A stretch of DNA of 64,000 nucleotides. Origin: Psychroflexus torquis ATCC 700755 (GTDB taxonomy: Bacteria > Bacteroidota > Bacteroidia > Flavobacteriales > Flavobacteriaceae). The notes below the pieces were generated by a model that did no database searches, was not told the origin of the DNA, and saw nothing but the letters and a program-made list of their open reading frames with translations. Both the position numbers and the translations under genes were made by a program. The DNA is taken from the NCBI RefSeq assembly GCF_000153485.2, contig NC_018721.1:124001-188000 (forward strand). The letters run 5' to 3'. Below are positions 48,294 through 56,272 of the stretch, piece after piece (positions within the stretch are counted from its first letter, which is position 1; the number at the start of each line of letters is the position of its first letter).

Positions 48294-49195
48294 TTTTTAT
48301 CAAATAGTTTTCTCATTATAAATACATGTGGAAAGGTAATAGCAGCTATAAAAGCAAAAAGAAGTGATAAAAAGTTTTTAGAATCCTTAAACAGCCATAC
48401 AACAACGAGCATACCTATAATTGAGGCTAACCAATACGGAAAGGCTTTTTTAAAATAACTTAAAAAATTTTCAAAATTAAAGGTTCCGTATAGAGAATTA
48501 ACCTGATCCTTTAAAGATGGTATGCTATGCCAAAGGACAAAATAACTAGCAAAACCCCAGACTACGTTGCTAACAGCGAATAAGGCCATAAATAAAATAA
48601 GATATATCACGTTTGGAAAAAGTGAAGACTTAAGTTTAGGGTTTGTTTTGGATAAAAATATAAATAAACCTATACTTCCTAGTGCTGAAATAAAAAGAAC
48701 AATATTTAAAAACTGACTGTCAATAAGTAAACCCGTCATATCTTGTACAATGAGTATAACTTCTTTTGAATTTAAGCTTAAAATTAAAAATAAAACCAGT
48801 AATCCATAAAATAGAAAAAATAAGGAAGACCAAAAAGATTGAGTGTTTTGTAACTTATGGTGAAAGTGCTGTTCTCCAAAATGATAAGAACTTATAATGA
48901 CAAATGCAGCGATAGCAAAAATGGGGATAAAATAAAACACAGCTACAAAGGACAAAACAACTCCCAAATAAGCAAATAACGACTTGTAAAAATTTGGTTT
49001 CTGGGAATTCGAGTTTAAATTTTCAATAACAAATAAGTCATTAGACCCGTGTAAAATACCTAAACTAAAAATACCCAAAAGAGCTATAACATATTGAATT
49101 TCTGATATAAGAAGTTCTGAGCCTAATATAGCAAGCAAACTAAAAAGCATTATGTAATCGTAAAATTTTATCCTGTAAAGTTTCATATTACGCAA
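48290..49195 (-). CDS. blh: Brp/Blh-family beta-carotene 15,15'-dioxygenase
   Basis: The membrane protein of 301 residues has about eight helices and the family histidine motifs GILHGSNDL and SSYHFGEQHFHHK, with a further His in YFVLWHSIPSL. Blh cleaves beta-carotene into two retinal molecules, the chromophore of the proteorhodopsin encoded divergently 87 bases away. Its iron would be bound by the conserved histidines. The Met at residue 4 (49186) is an alternative start. Confidence 0.92.
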   Translation of the reverse strand: MRNMKLYRIKFYDYIMLFSLLAILGSELLISEIQYVIALLGIFSLGILHGSNDLFVIENLNSNSQKPNFYKSLFAYLGVVLSFVAVFYFIPIFAIAAFVIISSYHFGEQHFHHKLQNTQSFWSSLFFLFYGLLVLFLILSLNSKEVILIVQDMTGLLIDSQFLNIVLFISALGSIGLFIFLSKTNPKLKSSLFPNVIYLILFMALFAVSNVVWGFASYFVLWHSIPSLKDQVNSLYGTFNFENFLSYFKKAFPYWLASIIGMLVVVWLFKDSKNFLSLLFAFIAAITFPHVFIMRKLFDKN

Positions 49196-49246
49196 AATTA
49201 ATTGAAAAAATTTCTTAAAACTAAAATTTAGTGTTTAATTTATTAC

Positions 49247-49254
49247 TACATTTG
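49247..49254 (+). promoter_or_regulatory. -7 promoter box for proteorhodopsin
   Basis: TACATTTG (TAnnTTTG) lies 28 bases before the ATG in the 87-base gap shared with blh. The -33 element is not clear. Confidence 0.5.
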
Positions 49255-49282
49255 ATTAAACAAACTTAAATTTTATAACGCT

Positions 49283-50014
49283 ATGAGAACATTTATGTAC
49301 TTTATGGCCGACGTATCAAAGCTCGCAAATGACGACTACGTTGGTTTCACTTTTTTTGTAGGTAGTATGGCCATGTTGGCTGCATCTGCCTTCTTCTTTT
49401 TATCATTAAGTCAATTTGATAAAAAGTGGAGAACATCAGTATTAGTATCAGGTTTGATTACTTTTATTGCAGCAGTTCATTATTTCTATATGAGAGATTA
49501 TTGGGATGCATTTGGAGAATCACCTACTTTCTTTAGATATGTAGACTGGGTTTTAACGGTACCACTTATGTGTGTTGAATTCTTCCTTATCTTAAGAGTG
49601 GCTGGAGCAAAAGCTAGTTTAATGTGGAAATTGATTTTCTGGTCAGTGGTTATGTTAGTAACTGGTTACTTTGGTGAAGCTGTTCAACCAGATTTCTCTT
49701 GGCAGTGGGGTCTTGCTTCAGGTATAGCTTACTTTGTTATTGTCTACATTGTATGGTTTGGTGAAGCTAAGAAACTAGCAGTATCAGCTGGTGGAGAAGT
49801 TTTAAAAGCTCACAACATTTTATGTTGGTTCGTACTTGTAGGATGGGCTATCTATCCTTTAGGATACATTTTAGGAACTCCAGGTGGATTATTTGGATTT
49901 GATTTTGGAGTAGACGCTTCATTTATGGATGTTGTTTATAACATTGGTGATGCTGTGAATAAAATTGGATTTGGATTAGTGATTTTTGCTTTGGCAACTA
50001 AATCTTCTGAATAA
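49283..50014 (+). CDS. Proteorhodopsin, light-driven proton pump
   Basis: Seven membrane helices in 243 residues. RYVDWVLTVPLMCVEF supplies the proton acceptor Asp, Thr and donor Glu (the DTE set of proton pumps, not the NDQ set of sodium pumps), and the Met after TVPL sits at the colour-tuning position (105 in the prototype), typical of green-absorbing flavobacterial forms. The retinal Schiff-base lysine is in DAVNKIGFG, and the His of VHYFY matches the counter-ion complex partner. Retinal would come from the neighbouring Blh. A terminator follows. Confidence 0.96.
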   Translation: MRTFMYFMADVSKLANDDYVGFTFFVGSMAMLAASAFFFLSLSQFDKKWRTSVLVSGLITFIAAVHYFYMRDYWDAFGESPTFFRYVDWVLTVPLMCVEFFLILRVAGAKASLMWKLIFWSVVMLVTGYFGEAVQPDFSWQWGLASGIAYFVIVYIVWFGEAKKLAVSAGGEVLKAHNILCWFVLVGWAIYPLGYILGTPGGLFGFDFGVDASFMDVVYNIGDAVNKIGFGLVIFALATKSSE

Positions 50015-50035
50015 TTTTTTATAATTAAAATTATC

Positions 50036-50066
50036 AAGCCGAATCTTATGATTCGGCTTTTTTTAT
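50036..50066 (+). terminator. Intrinsic terminator after proteorhodopsin
   Basis: aagccgaatc pairs with gattcggctt around TTAT and is followed by a T run. Confidence 0.92.
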
Positions 50067-50069
50067 ACC

Positions 50070-50660
50070 CTATATTGAAATAAACAGTGATTGAAGTAAT
50101 TGCTGTATTCGTTTTAATCCAAGCTTTTTAGCTTGGATTTTTATTGTGAAACCATCTTTGCCTCCTAAAAAAAGTCAACAGCATAATTTAGTATTACATC
50201 CACTAACTCTTGATGCATAAAACTAAACGCATAAATTAATGCCATAACTCCTTCTGTATAAATTATACCAAATTAGACCTATAATGACGCAATAAATCGT
50301 TTTACCGATACGAATTCGGCACAGGCTTTTTTCACTTGCTTTTCATCAAAAATAATTACCGTAGCTAAGGCTATGCTAGTTATTTTTGATTTCAATCAAT
50401 AAATCAAAAAACCTGTGCTGAGCTACGTCGAAGTGTAATTCAATTTATTCATACGGCATTATAAATATAATTTGGTATTAGATCTACATTAGCATTATCT
50501 TCTAGAAACGACTCTTAAGTTTCGGTATTACCTATATAACTCACTCCCATTAAACTTTATGAACTCTAACATGTTGAACCTCTATATTCTGATCTTTAGT
50601 AAGCAAGTAAAAATTGTTGCATAATAGAATGATTTCGCAATAATCTCTTTTTTATGCTGA
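50070..50660 (-). pseudogene. Ankyrin-repeat protein pseudogene, interrupted by a MITE-like element
   Basis: Reading leftward from about 50640, fragments give KDQNIEVQHVRVH, SLMGVSYIGNTET and ESFLEDNANVD. After the inserted element they continue as GVMALIYAFSFMHQELVDVILNYAVD and, one T short of frame, FFLGGKDGFTIKIQ and LGLKRIQQLLQS to a stop at 50070. These match ankyrin repeats (G-TAL--A---GH-E-V--LL--GA-). Frameshifts and stops make it non-functional. Its 5' part is lost against the decayed IS5-type transposase gene. Confidence 0.65.
50264..50478. mobile_element. MITE-like inverted-repeat element, long copy (215 bp)
   Basis: The ends are TATACCAAATTA and TAATTTGGTATTA, imperfect inverted repeats that begin and end at TA. 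Inside, CGGCACAGGCTTTTTT pairs with AAAAAACCTGTGCTG, and the core has ATCAAAAATAA opposite TTATTTTTGAT. No protein is encoded. It sits within the ankyrin pseudogene. The shorter copies at 55472 and 59476 lack the CACAGG arms. Confidence 0.8.
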
Positions 50661-50732
50661 TTATTTTTGGTATTTTATATAGAATCTTCATTTTAAGCTC
50701 TATTTCTAGCCTTTGCAGTTACTTTTTTTTTC

Positions 50733-51773
50733 CTAAATTTTAAATTTATACGCAATTATCTCTGGACTTCTATACAAATTGTAACACATGGCTTCCATAA
50801 GATTTTGGGTATGCATTTTTTCTATTTCTCGATATCTTGCTAATCCTCCGTTAAACCATCTTTTTATTCCTCCAAATGTACGCTCTACCTTGAATCTTGT
50901 TTTGCCTATTAATTTATTGAACTTCCTTTCTCAACGTGTTAAAGGTTTGTTCTTGTAAGCTTTTCTTAGAATATGATTTTTTAGATTTCGCTTTTTGAGT
51001 AGTCCTGCATTTTTCTTTGACTGATACCCTTTATCTGCTTTTAATGGGATGCCTTTTGGTAAATCTATAGTTACTGTCTCTAGCACGTCTTCTAAATTGG
51101 CTATCTCATTTTTACTTGCCGTGGTGGTTGAGACTCTTATGACAAGTCCTTCGTTATCAGTTACATGATGTTTTTTTAATCCAAAATGATACTTCCCTCT
51201 TTTCTTTAGCCATGTTCCATCTTTATCTACACTGTCAGCATACTGCTTTTTTACCCTTACCTTTTCTTCGCTGTGATTTTGGTTACCTTATGGTTCGTTT
51301 TCCCTTTTGGTCAAAGTTGTGTATCAATACCACTAGCATCGACTATAATTCCCTTTTTAACAATGATGTTGTGAGCTTCCAATTGTGCATTAATGATGCT
51401 GAATAACTTCTCAAAAGTTTTAGTTTGGTTAATGCAGTTCTAAACCTACTAAGAGTACTATGATCTGGCGCAACTTCATCTATATTCATCCCACAGAAAT
51501 AATCGAAAGAGATACTGTCGTTCAACCTATCTTCTACTTCATAATCACTCAATCCATACCAACTTTACAAAAGACACATTTTAAACACTAGTAGACCGCT
51601 ATAGGAAGATTTATCTACAACACTTTTACCTCTAGAATAATCAGCGTCTATTAGCTCTTCGATGTTATCCCAATCGATTAACTCATTTATTTGGCTGAAA
51701 AACGTTCTTTTATTTTTCTTGATCGCAAATCACAAATCATGTCTGCAAAAGTAGGCTGTTTCTGTAGTTTCAT
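50733..51773 (-). pseudogene. Decayed IS5-type transposase
   Basis: Pieces in several frames make up a full IS5-family transposase: QPTFADMICDLRS, then INELIDWDNIEELIDADYSRGKS, LSDYEVEDRLNDSISFDYFCG, VAPDHSTLSRFR, HHVTDNEGL, ADKGYQSKKNAGLL, RFKVERTFGGIKRWF and MEAMCYNLYRS. Nonsense changes (CAA to TAA before SWYGLSDY; TGA before PKGKTNH) and A-run contractions break it. Terminal inverted repeats were not recognised, so IS boundaries are unknown. It cannot make an active enzyme. Confidence 0.85.
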
Positions 51774-52016
51774 ATATTAAAAACAAGACTTAATACCTTT
51801 GTATACAGAAGATTAAGGTGATTTAAAAACTTTATTTATTTATTAGATTTCACCTTTCAACAGTCTGTCATCGGTAATAAAGTGCCTTAATTTATCATAT
51901 ATGCTGTTCATCTGCAAAATCCCACCCTCTAACGATCCTCTAATTACACTCAACGAATATTAAATTAATTTATCCTAAAGGTTTTTAGTTTTAAAAGATT
52001 ATAAAATATAAAAACC

Positions 52017-55000
52017 ATGAAAACAATTATTCTTTCAATCGCTATTATCGCATATAGTTTTAGTTCTATAGCGCGAGATGAACAGTCACCAATAGATATC
52101 TATCTTGGCACGGCGGCTGATTTTATACTATTTACAGGAGCCGAAGCAATCGCTAATACTGGAATTTCGGACATTACCGGTGATGTTGGATCACACGTAG
52201 GAGCGATAGCTGGGTATGGACCACCTACAATTTTAGATGGAACTATACAAAACACCAATTCTATTACTGCACAAGCTTTATTAGTTTTAGCATCAGGAAG
52301 TTCTTATGAAATTGCAACAGATATTTCTACGAGAAACATAAATGCAGCAGGATACAATCTAGTAGATGGAGATATTTGGGGATCTTTTAGTTCACCCGAA
52401 ATGAAAGTATTACCTGTTTCTGATACAAATCCCGTTTTAAGTAATATTGAATTGTCCAGCAGTGAAACATTCTGTGCAACCCAAGCTACAGCGGATTTGA
52501 TAACTTTATACAACGAATTAATAGCATATCCAGGCGGAGTAACTCACCCTCTAGTTTTTGGTAATGGAGAAGTTTTGTCTCCCGGAGTCTATGACATAGG
52601 TGGAGCACAATCTATTTCTGGAACACTTACAATGGATGGAGGTGGAGACCCAAATTCCTTGTTTATTATTAGAGGCCCTGGGGCATTCACTACAGTAGCG
52701 GGTTCAACTGTAGTATTGACAGGAAATGCAAAACCAGAAAATATATTTTGGGTGAGTAGTGCAGCCATGTCTACGGGCGCTAGTACCATAATGAAAGGTA
52801 CATTGGTTGGTGGAGGTGGTGGTGCTGGAGCAGTGTCATTAGGTGCCAATACCAACCATGTAGGAAGGATGTTTACAAAGTTAGGTGCAGTAAGCGTAGG
52901 TGCAAGCTCTATTCTTGCTATCCCAACGGGTACTCCTTTTTTTAATTTAAGAAGTCTTTCCACATTTGTAATGTGGTCCTCTGGTGGTGCGCTTTCAGAT
53001 TCTGCAAGTTCTGACATCACAGGAGATGTTGGTACTGCATCAGGAGCCCTTGCAATTGCTGGGACTCATAATGGAGCAGTGTATCATCCAGGTATAGACT
53101 ATTGCGCGCTAAATCCTACCATTTGGATTGGTGAAGTTTCTACAGTTGCTGAAAATATAAATAATTGGACTAAGGGTTTCCCTAACAGAGATATTGATGT
53201 TGTAATTAATATCACACCAAATGATCCCATTTTTTCAGAGAATATAGAAATTCAAAATTTATCGATCGCTACCGGTGCCAGTGTCTCACAAGCCAATGAA
53301 TCACAAATTGATGTTTATGGTGATTTTCAAAATAATGGCACCTATAATCCAGGAAATTCAACTTTGGCATTTAAAGGAGATGAAATTCAAAATTTTTCTA
53401 CAAATAATACTATATCAGTGTATAACTTGACTATTGATAACGACAATAGCTTAAACCTATTATCTGGTAATGTTGATGTGTTCAATAGTCTAAATTTAAC
53501 GACTGGTGATTTAATTACAAATTACGACCATACTATTCCTGGTAATAACCTAGTAACTTTTAAATCTAGTGCTACTAACACAGCTATTATTAGTGAAATT
53601 AAAAATAGTAATACTGTCGTTGGTGAAGTTATGATTGAGCGTTATATTCCTATGCGAAATAGAGCTTTTAGATTCATGACTACTTCTGTAACCACCACAA
53701 CTTCCATAAAGGATAATTGGCAAGAAGGAGTTAACAATACAGTTAATGATTACGAACAGAATTTAAACCCAAATACTGGTTACGGCACACACATTACAGG
53801 TAGTACAACCGGCGATAATGGATTTGATGCCACCTTCACAGGAAATCCATCTCTTTTTGAATGGGAATCACAAAATGGAAGTTGGTCAACAATCTTAAAC
53901 ACAGATACTAACACTTTAGAAGCAGGTAAAGCCTACGGAATTTTGATTAGGGGTGATAGAGCTACAAATATTTATGTAAATAATAATTCTAGAGGTGGAG
54001 ATACAAACTTAAGATCTTTGGGGATTATTTTAACTGGTGATGTAAACATAGATGCCGATTTAAATCCTAACCCAGATGGCTTTTCTTTAATTGGTAATCC
54101 ATACCAAGCTGAAGTTGATATGAAAAAAACTCTAGCAAATAGTTCAAAACATTTGGACAAGAAGTTTTATTATGCTTACAGACCAAATTTGGGTACTAGA
54201 GGGGGTTTTGTCGCAGTTGATTTAAATGCTAATCCAGTAGAAGGCGTTCCTAATGATCCCACTGACGAGAATACAATTGCAGCAAAGTTCCGTTATTTAC
54301 AGGTTAATCAATCTGTATATGTTCAGACTGATCAAAACATTCAACCAACCCAAGTCCCTTTATTGACTTTTAAAGAAAAATTTAAAACAGACCAATCTTC
54401 AACTAATGTAGTTTTCAGAGATGTTCCTACCTCAAAAGTAGATTTAAATATCTTCAGCAATTCTAATAATAAATTGATGGATGGTGTAAGATTTAAATTT
54501 GATGCTACTTACGATGAAGAAGCTGGTACTGATGACGCTTTAAAATTCTGGAATGATGATGAAACTATAGGAATTCAATCTGATGGAAATTATTTAGCTA
54601 TCGAAAAAAGGCCTTTTCCTAAAGACGAAGATATATTTAGTTTTTGGATTGGCAATTACAGAGATATAGATTATATCATGAATGTTGAAGTTGAAAGTAT
54701 GTCAGATTATGTTATCTTTTTAAAAGACACTTACACTGAAGTGGATCATCAATTGAATGAAGGTGAAAACGATATTGCTTTTAGCATTGACTCTTCAGTT
54801 CCAGCTTCAATAAATTCAGATCGATTTAAAATTCAGTTTGAGAAAACCACCCTAGGTACATCACAAAATGAGATGGCAGGAAGTTCACAAATTTATCCAA
54901 ATCCTTCAAATTCTGGATTTGCTTATCTTTTACATAATCCAGATTTCAATAGTGAATTAAAGGTTTCTGTTTTCAATATACTAGGACAAAGTATAGCAAT

Positions 55001-55124
55001 TCCAAAAGATCGCCTGTCTTCTTCAGAATTAAAATTGAACACTAGCAGTCTTAACTCTGGAATTTATTTGATTAAGTTGACCTATCAGACTCAGACTACT
55101 ACCCACAAATTAATTATAGAGTAG
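52017..55124 (+). CDS. Secreted DUF3494 ice-binding-type protein with T9SS sorting domain (copy 1)
   Basis: A signal peptide (about residues 1-20) precedes a DUF3494 domain starting AADFILFTGAEAIANTGISDITGDVGSH and including LSPGVYDIGGAQSISGTLTMDG and PENIFWVSSAAMSTGASTIMKGTLVG. A second domain-start motif, STFVMWSSGGALSDSASSDITGDVG, occurs near residue 310. Then comes a long beta-rich region (from WIGEVSTVAENINNW near 370) and a T9SS type A sorting domain, YPNPSNSGF to the C-terminus. DUF3494 includes ice-binding proteins of sea-ice microbes; actual ice binding is inferred. At 1035 residues it is the most complete of the three copies. Confidence 0.88.
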   Translation: MKTIILSIAIIAYSFSSIARDEQSPIDIYLGTAADFILFTGAEAIANTGISDITGDVGSHVGAIAGYGPPTILDGTIQNTNSITAQALLVLASGSSYEIATDISTRNINAAGYNLVDGDIWGSFSSPEMKVLPVSDTNPVLSNIELSSSETFCATQATADLITLYNELIAYPGGVTHPLVFGNGEVLSPGVYDIGGAQSISGTLTMDGGGDPNSLFIIRGPGAFTTVAGSTVVLTGNAKPENIFWVSSAAMSTGASTIMKGTLVGGGGGAGAVSLGANTNHVGRMFTKLGAVSVGASSILAIPTGTPFFNLRSLSTFVMWSSGGALSDSASSDITGDVGTASGALAIAGTHNGAVYHPGIDYCALNPTIWIGEVSTVAENINNWTKGFPNRDIDVVINITPNDPIFSENIEIQNLSIATGASVSQANESQIDVYGDFQNNGTYNPGNSTLAFKGDEIQNFSTNNTISVYNLTIDNDNSLNLLSGNVDVFNSLNLTTGDLITNYDHTIPGNNLVTFKSSATNTAIISEIKNSNTVVGEVMIERYIPMRNRAFRFMTTSVTTTTSIKDNWQEGVNNTVNDYEQNLNPNTGYGTHITGSTTGDNGFDATFTGNPSLFEWESQNGSWSTILNTDTNTLEAGKAYGILIRGDRATNIYVNNNSRGGDTNLRSLGIILTGDVNIDADLNPNPDGFSLIGNPYQAEVDMKKTLANSSKHLDKKFYYAYRPNLGTRGGFVAVDLNANPVEGVPNDPTDENTIAAKFRYLQVNQSVYVQTDQNIQPTQVPLLTFKEKFKTDQSSTNVVFRDVPTSKVDLNIFSNSNNKLMDGVRFKFDATYDEEAGTDDALKFWNDDETIGIQSDGNYLAIEKRPFPKDEDIFSFWIGNYRDIDYIMNVEVESMSDYVIFLKDTYTEVDHQLNEGENDIAFSIDSSVPASINSDRFKIQFEKTTLGTSQNEMAGSSQIYPNPSNSGFAYLLHNPDFNSELKVSVFNILGQSIAIPKDRLSSSELKLNTSSLNSGIYLIKLTYQTQTTTHKLIIE

Positions 55125-55162
55125 CAAAACTCAGACTACGAGGGTAACAACTCTTTGATGTT

Positions 55163-55471
55163 TTATATTCCAATAGCTGAATGCGAAGCATGATGCATAG
55201 CCTCCTCATCTTGAATCACTAAAATTTGGGGAGATTGGTGCAAAACTTGAAAACGACGAGTAAGTTCATTGGAGGTGTCTCTATTTGCTATTAAATCGAG
55301 ATACAACATTTCAATATGCTCATTGGTAAAATCTATGTTATTTTGAAACTGATACCAAACCATATTGCTGATTTCATAAGACACTGAATGCTTAAAATCA
55401 CAACTAGTCTTTCTTTAGAAAGTTGTTCTACAGCATCGAGCTGGGAGAGGTCTTCTAGTTGACGCCTAAAT
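55163..55471 (-). pseudogene. ytxJ remnant, copy 1
   Basis: Minus-strand fragments read RRQLEDLSQLDAVEQLSKERLVVI, then after a one-T deficit KHSVSYEISNMVWYQF and NNIDFTNEHIEMLYLDLIANRD, RRFQVLHQSPQILVIQ and HHASHSAI. This is the thioredoxin-like bacillithiol-system protein YtxJ (KHS--CGIS-M- and ASH-AI). The active Cys-Gly is Tyr-Glu here. The 5' end is cut by a MITE copy. Confidence 0.72.
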
Positions 55472-55635
55472 AATACCAAATTAGACCTATAATGACGCAA
55501 TAAATTGTTTCTTTTTCGCCTGCTTTTCATCAAAAATAATTACCGTAGCTAAGGCTATGCTAGTTATTTTTGATTTCAATCAATCAAAAAATAATTCAAT
55601 TTATTCATACGGCATTATAAATATAATTTGGTATA
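55472..55635. mobile_element. MITE-like element, short copy (164 bp)
   Basis: Ends are TACCAAATTAGACCTATAATGACG and CATTATAAATATAATTTGGTATA. The core palindrome is the same as in the long copy. It joins the ytxJ remnant on the left to an ankyrin remnant on the right. Confidence 0.8.
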
Positions 55636-55800
55636 ACTCCCCATTAAAGCCGTATGACCTCTAATATGTTGAGCCTCCATTTTCTGGTCTTTAATAAGCA
55701 GATACTCTATCGTTTTTATCTCTCCAAAATATGGAGCAAACAATAAAAGATTAAAGCCTCATTCACCTTTAGAGTTAATCAATATTGCTTTTTTTCAACC
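55636..55800 (-). pseudogene. Ankyrin-repeat remnant, copy 1
   Basis: The minus strand gives FNLLLFAPYFGEIKTIEYLLIK, then DQKMEAQHIRGHTALMGSY directly against the MITE end. This is one ankyrin repeat and resembles the fragment at 50500-50640. An upstream stop follows ILINSKGE. Confidence 0.6.
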
Positions 55801-56000
55801 TTATAAAACTTGTCAATCAAAGTAATTCGATATCATCTTACTAAGAATACGAAATAATAGAACAAGGACTACAAACAAAGCTATAGCAACGATATAATCG
55901 AAAAAACATTAACTTTATGAAGAAATAATAATGAATTATAAGCATTTATTAGTAACATGTATTTTCATCTTATCGATAAATTTGTGGAAAGTTTTTTATT
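55801..56000. other. Leader region of array unit 2
   Basis: About 200 AT-rich bases before the short ORF at 56001, closely repeated before 60003. It likely holds the promoter for the unit, but no clear TAnnTTTG box was placed. Confidence 0.4.
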
Positions 56001-56252
56001 ATGAAAATTTTAATTTTTACTAGTGTTATTTTAATCTCAAATTTATTTTCAATAAATACTTATTCTCAGGATATAGATTTGGATTGCGACTGTGATTATG
56101 TCATTGATAGTTCTGATGAAAAATGGTCTAATGGTACTTTAAACTCCTATGATGGTGCAACAACAAATTTAATTGGTAGCAATACCAACTTTGACAGTGG
56201 TCTTATTAACGTTTCTATTGGTAGTGTCCATAGCGAGCTCTATTTTTTATAA
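56001..56252 (+). CDS. Short secreted ORF, truncated relative of the gene at 60003
   Basis: The 83-residue product opens with a signal peptide, KILIFTSVILISNLFSINTYSQ, and DIDLDCDCD, nearly identical to the start of the 60003 gene. It then diverges and stops, and the second DUF3494 gene begins 20 bases later. It looks like the residue of a larger secreted protein whose body was replaced. It may still be translated; any function is doubtful. Confidence 0.55.
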   Translation: MKILIFTSVILISNLFSINTYSQDIDLDCDCDYVIDSSDEKWSNGTLNSYDGATTNLIGSNTNFDSGLINVSIGSVHSELYFL

Positions 56253-56272
56253 AAGATTTATACATACAAATC

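Noticed and set aside
50116..50146. Hairpin aatccaagct/agcttggatt that looks like a terminator
   Set aside because: It falls within the ankyrin pseudogene reading frame (KIQ-KKLGLK) and is explained as coding sequence; the real proteorhodopsin terminator is at 50036-50066.
51860..51930. Short minus-strand frame (MNSIYDKLRHFITDDRLLKGEI) between the IS5 remnant and the first DUF3494 gene
   Set aside because: Only 22 codons, no support; possibly a fragment but cannot be assigned.
52589..53020. Minus-strand 143-codon open frame opposite the first DUF3494 gene, also at 56599-57030
   Set aside because: It is an antisense shadow with proline-rich, low-complexity composition, conserved only because the sense strand is duplicated.
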